Shown here: positions 1-8,408 of the stretch, piece after piece
Numbering within the stretch: the first letter of the stretch is position 1
Layout of the letters: every line of letters begins with the position of its first letter
Origin: Haplomitrium mnioides
Taxonomy: Eukaryota; Marchantiophyta; Haplomitriopsida; Calobryales
Assembly: GCA_049999725.1 (NCBI GenBank)
Contig: JBNGIS010031412.1
Span: forward strand, 1 to 20,022
Direction of reading: 5' to 3'
Length of the DNA: 20,022 bases
Notes under the pieces: model-generated
What the model was told of the DNA's origin: nothing
Database searches by the model: none
What the model saw: the letters and a program-made list of their open reading frames with translations, nothing else
Translations under genes and position numbers: made by a program

Positions 1-302
1 GATGAAAATAAGTGATGCTTTGTACACCAACATTTGTTTTTTTGCACCACGCAAATCTACGTGTCAAGAGCTCTGCAAATCATTTTTTGGCGAGAAAAGG
101 CATTTTTTGAAATTTAGCTATAAAAATAGCGTTAATGGAAAATTTCTTTCCATTATTGCGAGTTTAGTTTTTGGCTTTTGTTTTCTAGTCATTGTTGTTT
201 TTGTATTTACTTACTTTTTCTATTTCCAGCCTTAGAGATTTGTGAGCTTTTGTTCATTAGATTTTTTGCCTCTAATTAGACATGTTTCTAGCATCTTGAG
301 AA
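1..302 (+). other. T-rich upstream flank of the ParB-methyltransferase relic
   Basis: No convincing coding sequence is seen. The stretch is rich in T-runs. A TATA-like TATAAAAATA lies at 119-128 and a good 3' splice-like site (polypyrimidine then CAG) ends at 229. It could be promoter and 5' UTR, or the end of an upstream intron. A 77-codon open frame crosses it, but its composition (F, V and Y from T-runs) looks like translated noncoding DNA. Confidence 0.4.
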
Positions 303-660
303 TGGCATCTCAAGGAAATGTTTTCCGCCTTGCTCAACAAAAGCCATATAGGCATTCAAATTTTATCAAGGCTCTAAAACTTGAAAAACTAAAGTGGAAT
401 TGGCTTGTTAATTACTACTCCTTGAAATACCCCGATTAACATCTTTACCTTTTTGCTAGTGAAGGTCAAAAATTCAATTTGGGTCAGTAGTCCAAATCAC
501 CATGAAACGTGAAGGCAAGAATACCAACATCAAGCTCCTTGTGCAGTCCTATGATTCAATTACCCTCAACTGTGCAAATCACAAACGATTTGCTTTTTCC
601 GAGATGAAGGAGAGGAATATTTTTGTCAAGCATCTTCAAGTGACAAAGGAAGATGGCAAG
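303..660 (+). pseudogene. Exon 1 of the methyltransferase relic (N-terminal segment, unknown)
   Basis: The first plausible start is ATG at 303, giving about 45 codons (MASQGNVFRLAQQ...) before a TAA at 437-439. The frame from 502 (MKREGKNTN...) then runs to 660 and stops exactly at a GTAAAT donor at 661, in phase 0. The two frames differ, so a small indel lies near 490. I recognise no domain. The segment is charged and moderately conserved-looking (for example the stretch KERNIFVKHLQVTKEDGK). It is placed in the relic because its phase joins exon 2 cleanly (…DGK then FTQFL…). Confidence 0.5.
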
Positions 661-1047
661 GTAAATTCTAAAAATCCATTTTCACTCGTTTCTTTTCTTA
701 CTAAGTCGAAACTCCCAAGTCCATGTGAGCATGGAGTCTCAAGTTCCAAGCATGCATGGATCCGGGAGTTCATGCGCGCATAGACTTGGGAGTATTTGGA
801 CTATAGGACTTGGAAGTCCATGTGTGTATGGACTCCCAAGTCTAGGCACGCAGGGACTGGGGAGTCCATGCGCACAAGGACTTCGGAGTCGATGCACGCA
901 TAGACTCCCAGAAGTCATTGCTTGCCTAGACCCGAGAGTCAAGCCGTGCTTGGACTCAGGGAGTCCATGCACATAGTGAATGCATTGTCTTATCTCTTAC
1001 CTTGAACACTTGTACTTGTGTTTAATCATTTTTTGTTTTGTTTGCAG
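661..1047 (+). other. Intron 1, filled by a palindromic tandem array
   Basis: The donor is GTAAAT at 661 and the acceptor is a T-rich tract ending in TTTGCAG at 1047. Phase-0 codons continue on both sides (AAG, then TTT ACT CAA). Most of the interior is the 24-bp repeat array described separately. Confidence 0.6.
716..975 (+). repeat. Array 1: 24-bp tandem repeat of a short palindrome
   Basis: About 11 units begin with AGTC-like bases at 718, 742, 767, 791, 815, 839, 863, 887, 913, 937 and 962, so spacing is 24-26 bp. A typical unit reads AGTCCATGC then GCATGGACT around a variable centre, followed by about 4 bp of spacer. Each unit is therefore a near-perfect inverted repeat. Units differ mostly by single changes, many of them CG to TG or CA. 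Because 24 is a multiple of three, the array makes open frames with an 8-residue period on both strands; I do not take these as genes. Confidence 0.9.
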
Positions 1048-2518
1048 TTTACTCAATTTTTGGCAAATTTCGTCGATGGCTACAAAGATGCAAAGCTCAT
1101 CAAGCATGATTTCATCAAGTTGGCCATCCATATCAAGATTCTGAAGCCCAAGTAGGGTGTTAATATTCAACAACTAGTGCTACATCTGAGCGTGGCAATA
1201 TATTCAGTTCACATGGTAGACTCTTCTGCCCAAAAAAAAAGAAAGAAGATGGAGCCCACTAAGGCTTCCAAAAAGAAGAAACAGACGGTCCAGGAAAAAA
1301 AAGCATGTTCTAGTACCGGTCATTGAAGAGGAGCCAGCCCCCTCCAAATCTACAGCAAGGTCATCTTCTGCTGCCCCTTTGTCTTCATCACCAAGCAACT
1401 CGAGGCAAGAATCAGAGCCAGAGTGAGTTTGGGCTCCAACAACAAGAGCAAAAAGACAATCCTACAAGGGGTTGCAAACTTTCCAGGAAAGGGAGCAGGT
1501 GGACCCTCATACCATATCTGAGGAAGACAAAAAAAAAATAAAGGATTCTAGTATCTAGTGATGTAGAGTCCGTGAAGAAACAATCACCATTAGGCTGGAG
1601 AATTTAAAAATGCCGAAACTTGGAATGGAAAACTGGGGACCTTTCCAGATTAGAAGGTTGAATGAAGATTTTGTTGAGCTTCTGGCATAGAGAATGCTCA
1701 CAAACAAGTATGCGCATTCTTTTTTCATTGTTTTTGTTGGCCCGAAGTGTGGGTTAAAAGACAAGTTAGAGTTCGATATTAGGAACCTTGATAAGTATCG
1801 CTATGAGATTGCAGAAGGCAATCACTGTGCTGCAGCAAGGCAACTATTGATCACAAAATACGGAGCAAAGAATCCGGCATTATCGCTCTACAAATGTTAT
1901 GTGTACGTGGGTCTTACACTAACAAAGACCAACATTTTTTCAATTGATGACAACTACAACAAGAGATACAAGCTGGAAATGACCTCTATTCAAAAGGTTG
2001 AATATTAGCATCAAAGATTTGTGGAGAGTGGGATGGTGTCATCCTAGAAATTGAAAAGAGAATTGGTGCTAGAAACATTGGAGATCAAGCCCAAGTCAAC
2101 ACTTGAGAAGACAATCACTTCTCAGAACAACTGGTTCTAGCTGGCATTCAGAAGTGGTGAGCTCTAAGATCTACAATAGAGCATATTTTTGATGTGGGAG
2201 AAGAATACCGTTAAGGGCCAAAAGCCGAAGGCCAAGGGGTCTTTTAGAATAGAGGACATGAAGTGGACACCTTGGAGGTCTCTTCAGAGTCATCCTAACA
2301 AAGTTAAAATTTTAGTTTTGAAGTAAGTGGAAGTCGGAGAGCTTTCAATAGGCGAAATGTCTCGGGAGGCAGAGAGACATAAAGTTTTGGCAGTTATGAT
2401 AAAACGTTTTTGTTCAGAAGTTTACTGCAGCAGTTGGGAGGAAGCAAAAGAGGACTACCCTCTCCACACTGAAGAGTCTACGATGGTTGCTTTCTATTCA
2501 AGCTTTGAGAAGCTTTTG
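1048..2518 (+). pseudogene. Exon 2 block of the methyltransferase relic: linker and ParB-like domain
   Basis: The block begins FTQFLANFVDGYKDAKL at 1048, continuing exon 1 in phase. At 1210-1420 there is a lysine-rich stretch (QKKRKK, SKKKKQ) and then a serine- and proline-rich stretch, as in a disordered nuclear linker; the frame shifts at an A-run near 1300. The ParB-like domain follows (separate entry). After 2010 the frame continues with stops at 2006-2008 and others to 2327-2518 (VEVGELSIGEMSREAERHK...). It ends at a GTAAGC donor at 2519. About ten stops interrupt the block. Confidence 0.5.
1634..2008 (+). pseudogene. ParB/sulfiredoxin-like domain (relic)
   Basis: In one frame from 1634 I read GPFQIRRLNEDFVELLA, a TAG at 1688-1690, then RMLTNKY..., and YEIAEGNHCAAARQLL at about 1802-1849, followed by a segment ending SIDDNYNKRYKL. 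ParB-type domains have an N-terminal 'position, index, ELA' segment, then a G-N/E-H-R box followed by A..L, then a late Asn-rich helix. The G-N-H box is at 1817-1825 and the next residue is Cys (TGT at 1826) where Arg is usual, one C-to-T change away. In bacterial proteins such domains bind or cut DNA or guide a fused methylase. The match is by motif only; confidence is moderate. Confidence 0.5.
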
Positions 2519-3161
2519 GTAAGCTCTTCTTTTCATAGTACATTCATTTCTTTGGAGTTGCATTGAATTTACTTTAAGTTGTCTTTGGTTTTGATCAAAT
2601 AGGTTTTGAGTCTTTTTGTGCATGGATTGTGAAGTCCATGCACACATGGACTTCTTAGTCTCTTTGCGGCTTTACTTCACAATCCAAGCACTCTTGGACT
2701 TGACAATCCATGCGTGCATGGACTTTGTAGTCCTTGCACAATCGTACTTTACAGTCCACACACGCATGGACTATGCAGTGCTTCCTCTCTTGGACCTTAG
2801 AGTCCAAGCATGCCTACCTAGGAGGTCAATGCATACATGGAGTAAGAATTCCAAGCGGCATGTACTAAGAAGTCTATGGCGCATAGACTGCAAAATTCAT
2901 GCGCGTATGGACTGTGCAGTCCAAGCAAGCTTGAGCTATCGATTTCTAGCACACTAGGACTATGAAGTCCATGCACACATGGACGAACAAGGACATTGAA
3001 GTCCAAGCTTTCCTCAACATCAAAGTCCCAGCGCACCTGAACTTTGAAGTCCTTAGACGCATTGACTTCATTGTCCATGCGAGTATGGAATTCAATGTCC
3101 CTCTCTAGGCTTTAATTTTTTTTTGTCTCCTCATATTGTTTCCTATTTTTACTATGTGCAG
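2519..3161 (+). other. Intron 2, filled by a palindromic tandem array
   Basis: The donor is GTAAGC at 2519. The acceptor is a T-rich tract ending TATGTGCAG at 3161. The flanking codons are phase 0 (…TTG, then GGA GAC AAA). The centre is array 2. Confidence 0.6.
2609..3110 (+). repeat. Array 2: 24-bp tandem repeat of the same palindrome
   Basis: About 21 units start at 2609, 2633, 2657, 2681, 2705, 2729, 2753, 2777, 2801, 2824, 2847, 2871, 2895, 2918, about 2942, 2966, 3000, 3024, 3048, 3072 and 3096. Spacing is 23-24 bp except one of 34. The best units (for example at 2633) read AGTCCATGC...CATGGACTT, the same inverted repeat as array 1. This second array sits in a different intron of the same relic. 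The open frames across it on both strands are by-products of the 24-bp period. Confidence 0.9.
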
Positions 3162-3717
3162 GGAGACAAAATGTTCAAACGTCAACTTGCAAAACAATTG
3201 ACAACAGCTACCAAAGGCCAAAAAATCTCAAGGTTGAAGAAGCCCTAGAAGATCAGGACCAAGCTCCCACACTCGTTTCTTATCCTCCAGCTTTTCTTCT
3301 TCATTGCCAAAAAGCTAATGAGGGGAAATCAAAGCAGCAAAGCGATGCTACATCTCTTCCAACTGATGGAGTTGTGAGAGACGAGGATGAAGACTTGTTG
3401 TCCTCTGTCAATGGTCTCAATGTGGCATTTTACCAAGTCCATGGAGAGGCCAAGGCTCGACAGTTGAAGGGCTTTGTTAAACCTAGGTGTTTAACTTTGG
3501 CGATTGCAGATATTCCTTACAGTTACAACCTTAAGGAATATAAGCATAACAAATCTAAACCATTTTCCAAAGATGACATTTTTGACATGGTTTCATCTTT
3601 TGCGACAATCACAACGTTGGATTTTTGGTCTTTTGTAATTATGCATTCGTCTCAACAATTTGGTATCGTTGAGGGTGCCATTTTGGAAGTTTGCTAAGCA
3701 ATCGACCATGGCATCTA
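3162..3717 (+). pseudogene. Exon 3 of the methyltransferase relic: motif IV (DIPY)
   Basis: The block starts GDKMFKRQLAKQL at 3162. It shifts frame near 3225-3240, then stays open from EEALEDQDQ to TGA-free sequence until TAA at 3695-3697. The core reads RCLTLAIADIPYSYNL, with D-I-P-Y at 3509-3520, then PFSKDDIFDMVSSFATITT and FWSFVIMHSSQQ. A hydrophobic strand leading into D-P-P-Y, then a Trp-containing strand, is typical of motif IV and the next strand in N6A/N4C methyltransferases, where the motif binds the flipped base. Ile replaces the first Pro here. The donor GTAAGT is at 3718. Confidence 0.6.
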
Positions 3718-3815
3718 GTAAGTTCTTCTTTGATTTTTTTTAGTTTTTAATTTCTCTTTTTTACTTTTCCTGCATTTTGTTTACAATGTTTGATTTGTTT
3801 GTTTTTTTTTATAAG
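3718..3815 (+). other. Intron 3, short and T-rich
   Basis: This is a 98-nt stretch from GTAAGT at 3718 to a long T-run and ATAAG at 3815. Composition is typical of a short plant intron. No repeat array is present here, unlike introns 1 and 2. The reading phase across it is unclear because the neighbouring exon ends contain stops. Confidence 0.5.
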
Positions 3816-4432
3816 GATAAAAGCAACATTCATCATTATGGTGATCCTAGAATTGCACACGCTCACAAGTATTGGACTATGGACTACTAGACAAAAGAAA
3901 GAAAGAGGAGCATGAGGCTTTTTAATTTGCAGTTTGCTCTTACAACTGGTCTACCTCGACAAATAATGCGTAGTGTTTTTAGTTGTTCTGCAGTTTTGGC
4001 AAAACTTAAACATCCAGGGATGATGCTCCAGTCAATATTTATCAGAAGCCGCAGGCTCTTTACAATTTTTTCATTGACCATTTGTCAACAGAGTAGGATT
4101 GGATCTTAGATCTTTGCTATGAGTCTAGCACAAGCCTTGTTTGTGCTTTAAAGCTTATGCGAAGCTATATCGCGGTGGAATATGATGGGCGTCAGTCTAT
4201 CTACATTTCTCATAGAGTTTTGACAATGACTTCCTTGCCATCCGATGTGACAGAGTCTTAGATAGTCTATGTATACCACAAAGAACTTGTTTCTCTTGGT
4301 ATTGCAGGTGTTACTGGTGATTCTGTTGCCATATCCAGGACTGGAAAGTCTCGACAAGACTCTGTAGTGGCTGCAGTAGCTCAACCATTGGATTTAGATG
4401 AGACAATTCCTCCCGAAGAAGATAGAGCCTAA
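3816..4432 (+). pseudogene. Exon 4 of the methyltransferase relic: SAM-binding motif I and C-terminus
   Basis: From about 4028 one frame reads DDAPVNIYQKPQALYNFF, a TAG at 4097-4099, then DWILDLCYESSTSLVCALK (4100-4156), RSYIAVEYDGRQSIYI and VLTMTSLP, ending at TAA 4430-4432 after an acidic tail. 'N..QKP..L', then 'D.LDL..G.GT..VAAL', then 'R..IAVE.D.RQ' is the motif X / motif I / motif II series of PF01555-type DNA methylases. The glycines of motif I are replaced (ESST), so SAM binding is probably lost. The part at 3816-4027 should hold the target-recognition region, but two frames compete and it carries stops. A further TAG lies at about 4259. Confidence 0.65.
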
Positions 4433-4460
4433 ACATCTATTTGAAAAAAATTGTTTTATT

Positions 4461-4466
4461 AATAAA
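4461..4466 (+). terminator. AATAAA poly(A) signal downstream of the relic
   Basis: AATAAA lies 29 nt after the final TAA of the relic, between T- and A-rich runs. It supports the proposed gene end and + strand direction. Confidence 0.45.
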
Positions 4467-4556
4467 ATTTTTTTTACAAAGTTTTATTTGCTAAAGCTCC
4501 AACTTGTTGCACTCCCAATCCATTTTAAGTCTTTTCATCACGATTCAATTTGGTGC

Positions 4557-5050
4557 ATCTAAGAATGGTTTGGAGTCAATTGCTAGTACAAGAATCGTTT
4601 GGAGTCCTTGTGTACATTGCTTGGAGTCCATGCACACATGAGCTTTAGCAAAATCTGGCCACCTAGGCTTTAGGGTTCTTTTTTAAAGTCTATGCGCACA
4701 TAAGCTATATAGTTCTCAATCAGAGTCTATACGCACATAAGCTTTAAGGTTCTTGTTCAAAGTCCTTGCACGCATAAACTTTAGGGTTCTCGTTCAATGT
4801 CCATGCGCGCATAGGCTTTAGGGTTATTTTTTAAAGTCTAGGCACGTCTAGGCTTTAGGGTTCTTATTCAGAGTCTACGTGTGCCTAGCCTTATTGTTCT
4901 TGTTCAGAGTCTATGCACGCATAGGCTTTAAGATTCTCGTTTGGAGTCTATGCGTGCATAGGCTTTAGGGTTCTAGTTTGGAGTCTTTGTTTGCTTAGGA
5001 TTTAATAGTTATAACGCTCATAGTCTGGTTCAAAGTCCCTACGCGAGTAG
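4557..5050 (+). repeat. Array 3: 37-bp tandem repeat, same palindrome with a TTTAGGG-bearing spacer
   Basis: Regular units start at 4687, 4724, 4761, 4798, 4835, 4872, 4908, 4945 and 4982 (36-37 bp spacing), with looser copies at 4574, 4603, 4625 and 5034. Each unit has the AGTCTATGCRYGCATAGGCT-type inverted repeat found in arrays 1 and 2, but the spacer is about 15-17 bp and reads TTTAGGGTTCTYGTT. Exact TTTAGGG occurs at 4669, 4780, 4817, 4854 and 4964. The array lies downstream of the poly(A) signal. Confidence 0.9.
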
Positions 5051-5489
5051 ACATCCACATTTGCATTTAATTTTTTTCCAAAAAAGATATATGTTTTTTT
5101 TCTAAATTTTTGATGAATTTAGTTTATTCACAATAGTGCGTGGTTTTAATAAAATATTCCAATAATTGAAGTGCTTTTTATTGTGGGTGTTTATTATAAA
5201 GAAAATTTTAAAATATAATATCAATGTAGAATACACAATTTGTATTTCTAAAAAACAATTTTCTTTGCGAAGAAAAGATCACAAACATAAAATTGATGTT
5301 TTTCAATACCAAATCACAAAAAATAACATTTGCGACTACCAAGTGAAATAGAAACTCAGTAGCAGTTCCTGGTTCAAAGTAGCGGTTGTTACTAATGCAA
5401 AGACTATGAGGTTGGGTGCGATGGAGCCTCATCATTCGACTTCGATAATCTATACCAACTATAGAACTCAATGGAAACTAGTTGTTCAA
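5051..5489. other. AT-rich spacer and undefined left end of element 1
   Basis: 5051-5350 is A/T-rich with no convincing gene. 5350-5489 is less AT-rich and may still belong to the tail or 3' UTR of the - strand retrotransposon, since an open frame there continues leftwards. I could not find an LTR or polypurine tract for element 1 here. Confidence 0.4.
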
Positions 5490-5600
5490 TGAACATTTAC
5501 GGCAGAACCATGATCCATCAGGATAGCAACCAATGGAAGCGTGAATCTCCAAATATTCCATCCTCTAGAACGTTTGTCACAAATCAATATAGTGACGACT
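5490..5600 (-). pseudogene. PHD-finger-like remnant at the C-terminus of element 1 polyprotein
   Basis: On the - strand, 5590-5555 reads ILICDKRSRGWN in the same frame as the upstream GGGYRTRIQRFHPGDYVYL segment. After a frame change near 5540, 5519-5493 reads DGSWFCRKC. PHD fingers have 'L.CD.C..GWH..CL.PPL' and end 'P.G.WFC..C'. Here the second Cys of CD.C is Arg, the His is Asn, and the final 'WFC..C' is intact. PHD fingers read histone tails, so a targeting or chromatin role in the living ancestor is plausible. The first Cys pair is not clear, so this is a decayed or partial finger. Confidence 0.55.
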
Positions 5601-5689
5601 CTCTTACGAAAACCATATAGCACTTGAAACCTCCAAGGACTCGTACCACACTAGGGTCCATCGTGCCATCAATATTTGAAAGGTGACAA

Positions 5690-7002
5690 GGTGCACAACA
5701 AAGTGGGTGCTATCTACTACAAATAAACATAATCACCAGGATGAAACCTTTGAATCCTAGTGCGATATCCACCTCCACGTATGGTAGCATATCATTAAGT
5801 ATCATGATGTTGAGCAATGGCAAGGTTGTCAAACACCATAGGCATGACTCTCTCAAACACTCGGGCTCTCTCCGAACATACTTGCACCCAAACATCTAGA
5901 TCATCCAAATCCATAACCATAGCAACATCACGTTGAATAGAGGAGGGTAAATCAAGTTCCTTCCCATATAAAAGAAAACAAGGTGAAAAAGATGTCTGCT
6001 TGCTAAACATGTAACCGAACAAGCCACTGTAATTGGAGATCCCAATCTCCATGGTGATCAGCTTGCAAGCCATACTTGCGCAATGCTCTTTTCACCGTCT
6101 GAACCACTCACTTAGCCAACCCATCTACCTCAAGATGATCTGTAGATGTAGTACGGTGATCAATGAGAGCTTGCTCACACAAAACTTCAAACTCACCTTG
6201 AAATTCCATACCTTAATCTATCAACACTTTGGCAAGTGCTCCAAAATAATTGAGAACTCGGTCCAAGAAAGGAACAACCACTCTTTCATTGGTCTTGTTT
6301 GGCAAGGCTACCAACTCAATCCACTTGGAGAAATGCTCCACCATCACCAACACGTATCTATTGTGTTGTTGGGTCAAAGGCAATGGACCTGCAAAATCCA
6401 AACTCCAACGATATCCCAAACTCATGATAGGTAGTGGCTGCAATTGAGGAGTGGGAGTATTAAGGGATGCTCGAACTTGATCACACACCCCACACTTGGC
6501 GACCCACTGCTGCACATCAGTGTTCATGCCCCTCCATTAGTATTGTGTTTGCAACAATCTGTAGGTGCTCTTCACCCCAAAATGTCCCAACTCTTCGTGG
6601 GCATGGCGCACCAATGCAAGATGCTGCATCGGCTTGAGTACAACACATACCCTCCCATCAGTCGAGACACACAAAATCTGAGCCCCTTCCCACTGAAATC
6701 TCTTGGATGGTTGTTGGACTCTATCTCTCTCCTTAGCATCAAGCTGTCCACTCAAAAAACCTGTGTGTAAATACTTCAGCACATGCATGTCAGTGTGAAT
6801 ATCTTGATCCAAGTTAGAATCCTCAACTTTGTCTTCTGTTGAGGTCTCAACAACAACTCTATCAGTAGGGTCAACCACCAATCCACCCCAAGCTATCATC
6901 CAAGAAACAAAGGCATACGCATGCCACTCTGGCACCATCTCCTTATCAGACTTCTCATGCCAATGTGCACCAGTCTCATCATGTTGGCTTGTGGGTAGAT
7001 TA
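5690..7002 (-). pseudogene. Integrase of element 1 (decayed)
   Basis: The N-terminal zinc-binding HHCC part spans about 6612-6480 (RHAHEELGHFGV..., then CGVCDQ), with one stop at 6537-6539. The core has the first Asp in WSLDFAGP (6398-6396) and the second Asp at 6218-6216, followed directly by a stop where Gln is usual and then GMEFQGEF. The third catalytic residue, expected Glu in 'DGLAER', is Lys at 6113-6111 with the next codon a stop. KRALRKYGL follows in the same frame, then a frameshift near 6010 leads to GYMFSKQTSFSP...LLYGKELDLP and, by 5700, GGYRTRIQRFHPGDYVYL, a C-terminal DNA-binding-type segment. The enzyme would join element DNA to the genome; this copy cannot. Confidence 0.85.
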
Positions 7003-7520
7003 TGACTCAATCCATCTGCATCCAAGTTGGTAGTACTAAGCCTATGAACCACTTGGAAGTCATACTCCTACAACAATGCTCACTAAGTCTTGGCAAGCTT
7101 GCTTGTGAGTTTATCAGATTTCATCAATCATTTGAAGGGTTGGTGATTTGTAACCAAAGTGAATAGAGTATGAAACAAATAATAGTGAAAGTGTGCTACA
7201 AACCACACTACTGCCAAACACTCTCCCTTAAAGGAACTAGTTATACTTAGTCTCAGTCAAATTATTCAATCTGTTGGCAAATGCTACCACAAACTCTTCT
7301 CATTTATCATCCTTCTAGGTCAGCACCACTCCTAGCCCTGCTCTACTCCAATCAGTATGAAGTTGAAATGGTCTTCTTATAAAAGGTCTCCTCAAAATAG
7401 GTGCAAAAATCAATCTACCTTTCAACTTCTACAAGACCCTCTCTTGGTCTTCACCCCAAATTCATTCCTGATCCAATTTGGTGAGCATGGTCAAAGGCTT
7501 GGAAAATTTGGCTGAAACTT
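7003..7520 (-). pseudogene. RNase H of element 1 (decayed)
   Basis: After a frame change near 7525 the connection domain reads AKFSKPLTMLTKL, then LHTDWSRAGLGVVL with the first catalytic Asp at 7353-7351. Further on come FVVAFANRLNNLTETKYN, then (after a one-base shift near 7230) CLAVVWFVAHFHYY, VTNHQPF and finally NLDADGLS at about 7028-7005. This is the usual gypsy RNase H series. The Asp of 'TDHQPL' is Asn. At least eight stops are present. It removes the RNA strand during reverse transcription in live elements. Confidence 0.8.
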
Positions 7521-7529
7521 TTTACATGA

Positions 7530-8408
7530 TTACATGTAATTACCAACCAATCCCAAAAATGCATGGACTTTACTCACATCAGTGAGTTGTAGAATCTCAG
7601 CAATAACACTCACCTTAGTTTGCTGCACACCCAATCCTCTTGGATATATAGTGTGTTCTAGATACTCAAATAGGTCTTGGAAGAACTTGCAATTGCCTAG
7701 ATGCAACTTCAACCCGTGGTACCTGAGCATGGCAAACACCACCTACATATGCCTCTGGTACTTGTCCACATGTGTCAAATAAACCAGAATATCATCGATG
7801 TAGCACTTGAGAAACTCCAAACCTGCAAGAACTTTGTCCATCACCCTTTGGAATTCAGCTTACGCGTTCTTCAACCTATATGGTAAGAACAACCACTGAC
7901 ATAGTCAATCCTTGTTGTGTGCATCAATACCCCTAAATGTTGTTTTGGCCTTGTCCTCTTGCCTCAGTGACAACCGATGGTACTTTTCTCTCAAATCCAA
8001 CAAGTTAAAGATTTTAGCATGCCCAATTGCGTCAAAGATCTCCTCAAGTGTAATAGCATCCCTGTTAGACTTGGTCTTCCGATTGATAGGACGATAATCA
8101 CCACACATTGTCCTATCAATGTAGTTCCCATGCACAACCTTCTTGAATGGCATCACTTTGGCCGATGCATATTCTCCATATGACATCTCCACAAATCCAG
8201 CCTCCAACAAATTTTGTGTTATGGTTTGAATCAACGCTCTCTCCACCACACTATAACGGTATGGACGTTGGAAAATTGGTGCATCACTAGCCAACTCAAT
8301 TTGGTTGTCTGGTCCTTTCAAGTTCCCCAAATCCTTCATGCTAAAAGCAAAACAATGTGAATAACCACGCAAGAATTGATGTACCTTTGCACTCTGACCT
8401 CTTGTCAA
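7530..8408 (-). pseudogene. Reverse transcriptase of element 1 (decayed)
   Basis: The frame is shared with the DNMT upstream. It reads IFQRPYRYSVVERALI, a long-loop segment, MCGDYRPINRKT (the CxDYRxLN box), FNLLDLREKYHRLSLRQED, then after a stop at 7905-7907 the LP(Y)RLKNA segment, and CYIDDILVYLTH with the catalytic Asp pair at 7796-7791. The thumb continues HGLKLHLGNCKFF and LGLVGNY to 7530. Catalytic YIDD is intact and only a few stops break it, so this is the best kept part of the element. It copies element RNA into DNA using a tRNA primer. Confidence 0.9.

Larger units (their letters stand above)
303..4432 (+). pseudogene. Decayed multi-exon gene: ParB-like domain plus beta-class DNA amino-methyltransferase
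   Basis: I propose four exon blocks (303-660, 1048-2518, 3162-3717, 3816-4432) separated by GT-AG introns. Order of content: unrecognised N-terminal segment, lysine-rich nuclear-type linker, ParB-like domain, acidic and serine-rich spacer, a methyltransferase DPPY-type motif IV (seen as DIPY), then QKP and motif I with a family-typical helix. Motif IV before motif I is the permuted order of beta-class N6-adenine/N4-cytosine methyltransferases. ParB-methylase fusions are common in phages and bacteria, so a transferred ancestor is a plausible inference. There are many in-frame stops and at least four frame changes, so the copy is dead. Function is inferred from motifs; the exon joins are my reading and need transcripts or homologues. 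Confidence 0.6.

Noticed and set aside
2-235. 77-codon open frame at the left edge
   Set aside because: T-run derived composition and an intron-like 3' splice site at its end suggest noncoding DNA.
725-976. Open frames on both strands (and at 2616-2957 and 2818-3078) encoding repetitive H-G-L-x-S-P type proteins
   Set aside because: They are translations of the 24-bp repeat, which is a multiple of three and so stays open in several frames. The sequence is palindromic, so both strands look alike.
4669-4970. Interstitial telomere tract
   Set aside because: TTTAGGG occurs singly once per 37-bp unit, never in tandem, so it is not a telomeric array.
716-5050. CRISPR-like arrays
   Set aside because: The repeats are contiguous palindromes with short, similar spacers and no unique spacers, in intron-bearing eukaryotic DNA with no cas genes.
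5166-5351. 61-codon + strand open frame and an antisense frame at 5208-5471
   Set aside because: Both lie in AT-rich DNA with K, I and N bias and no motif. The left part of the antisense frame might be element 1 tail, but nothing supports it.
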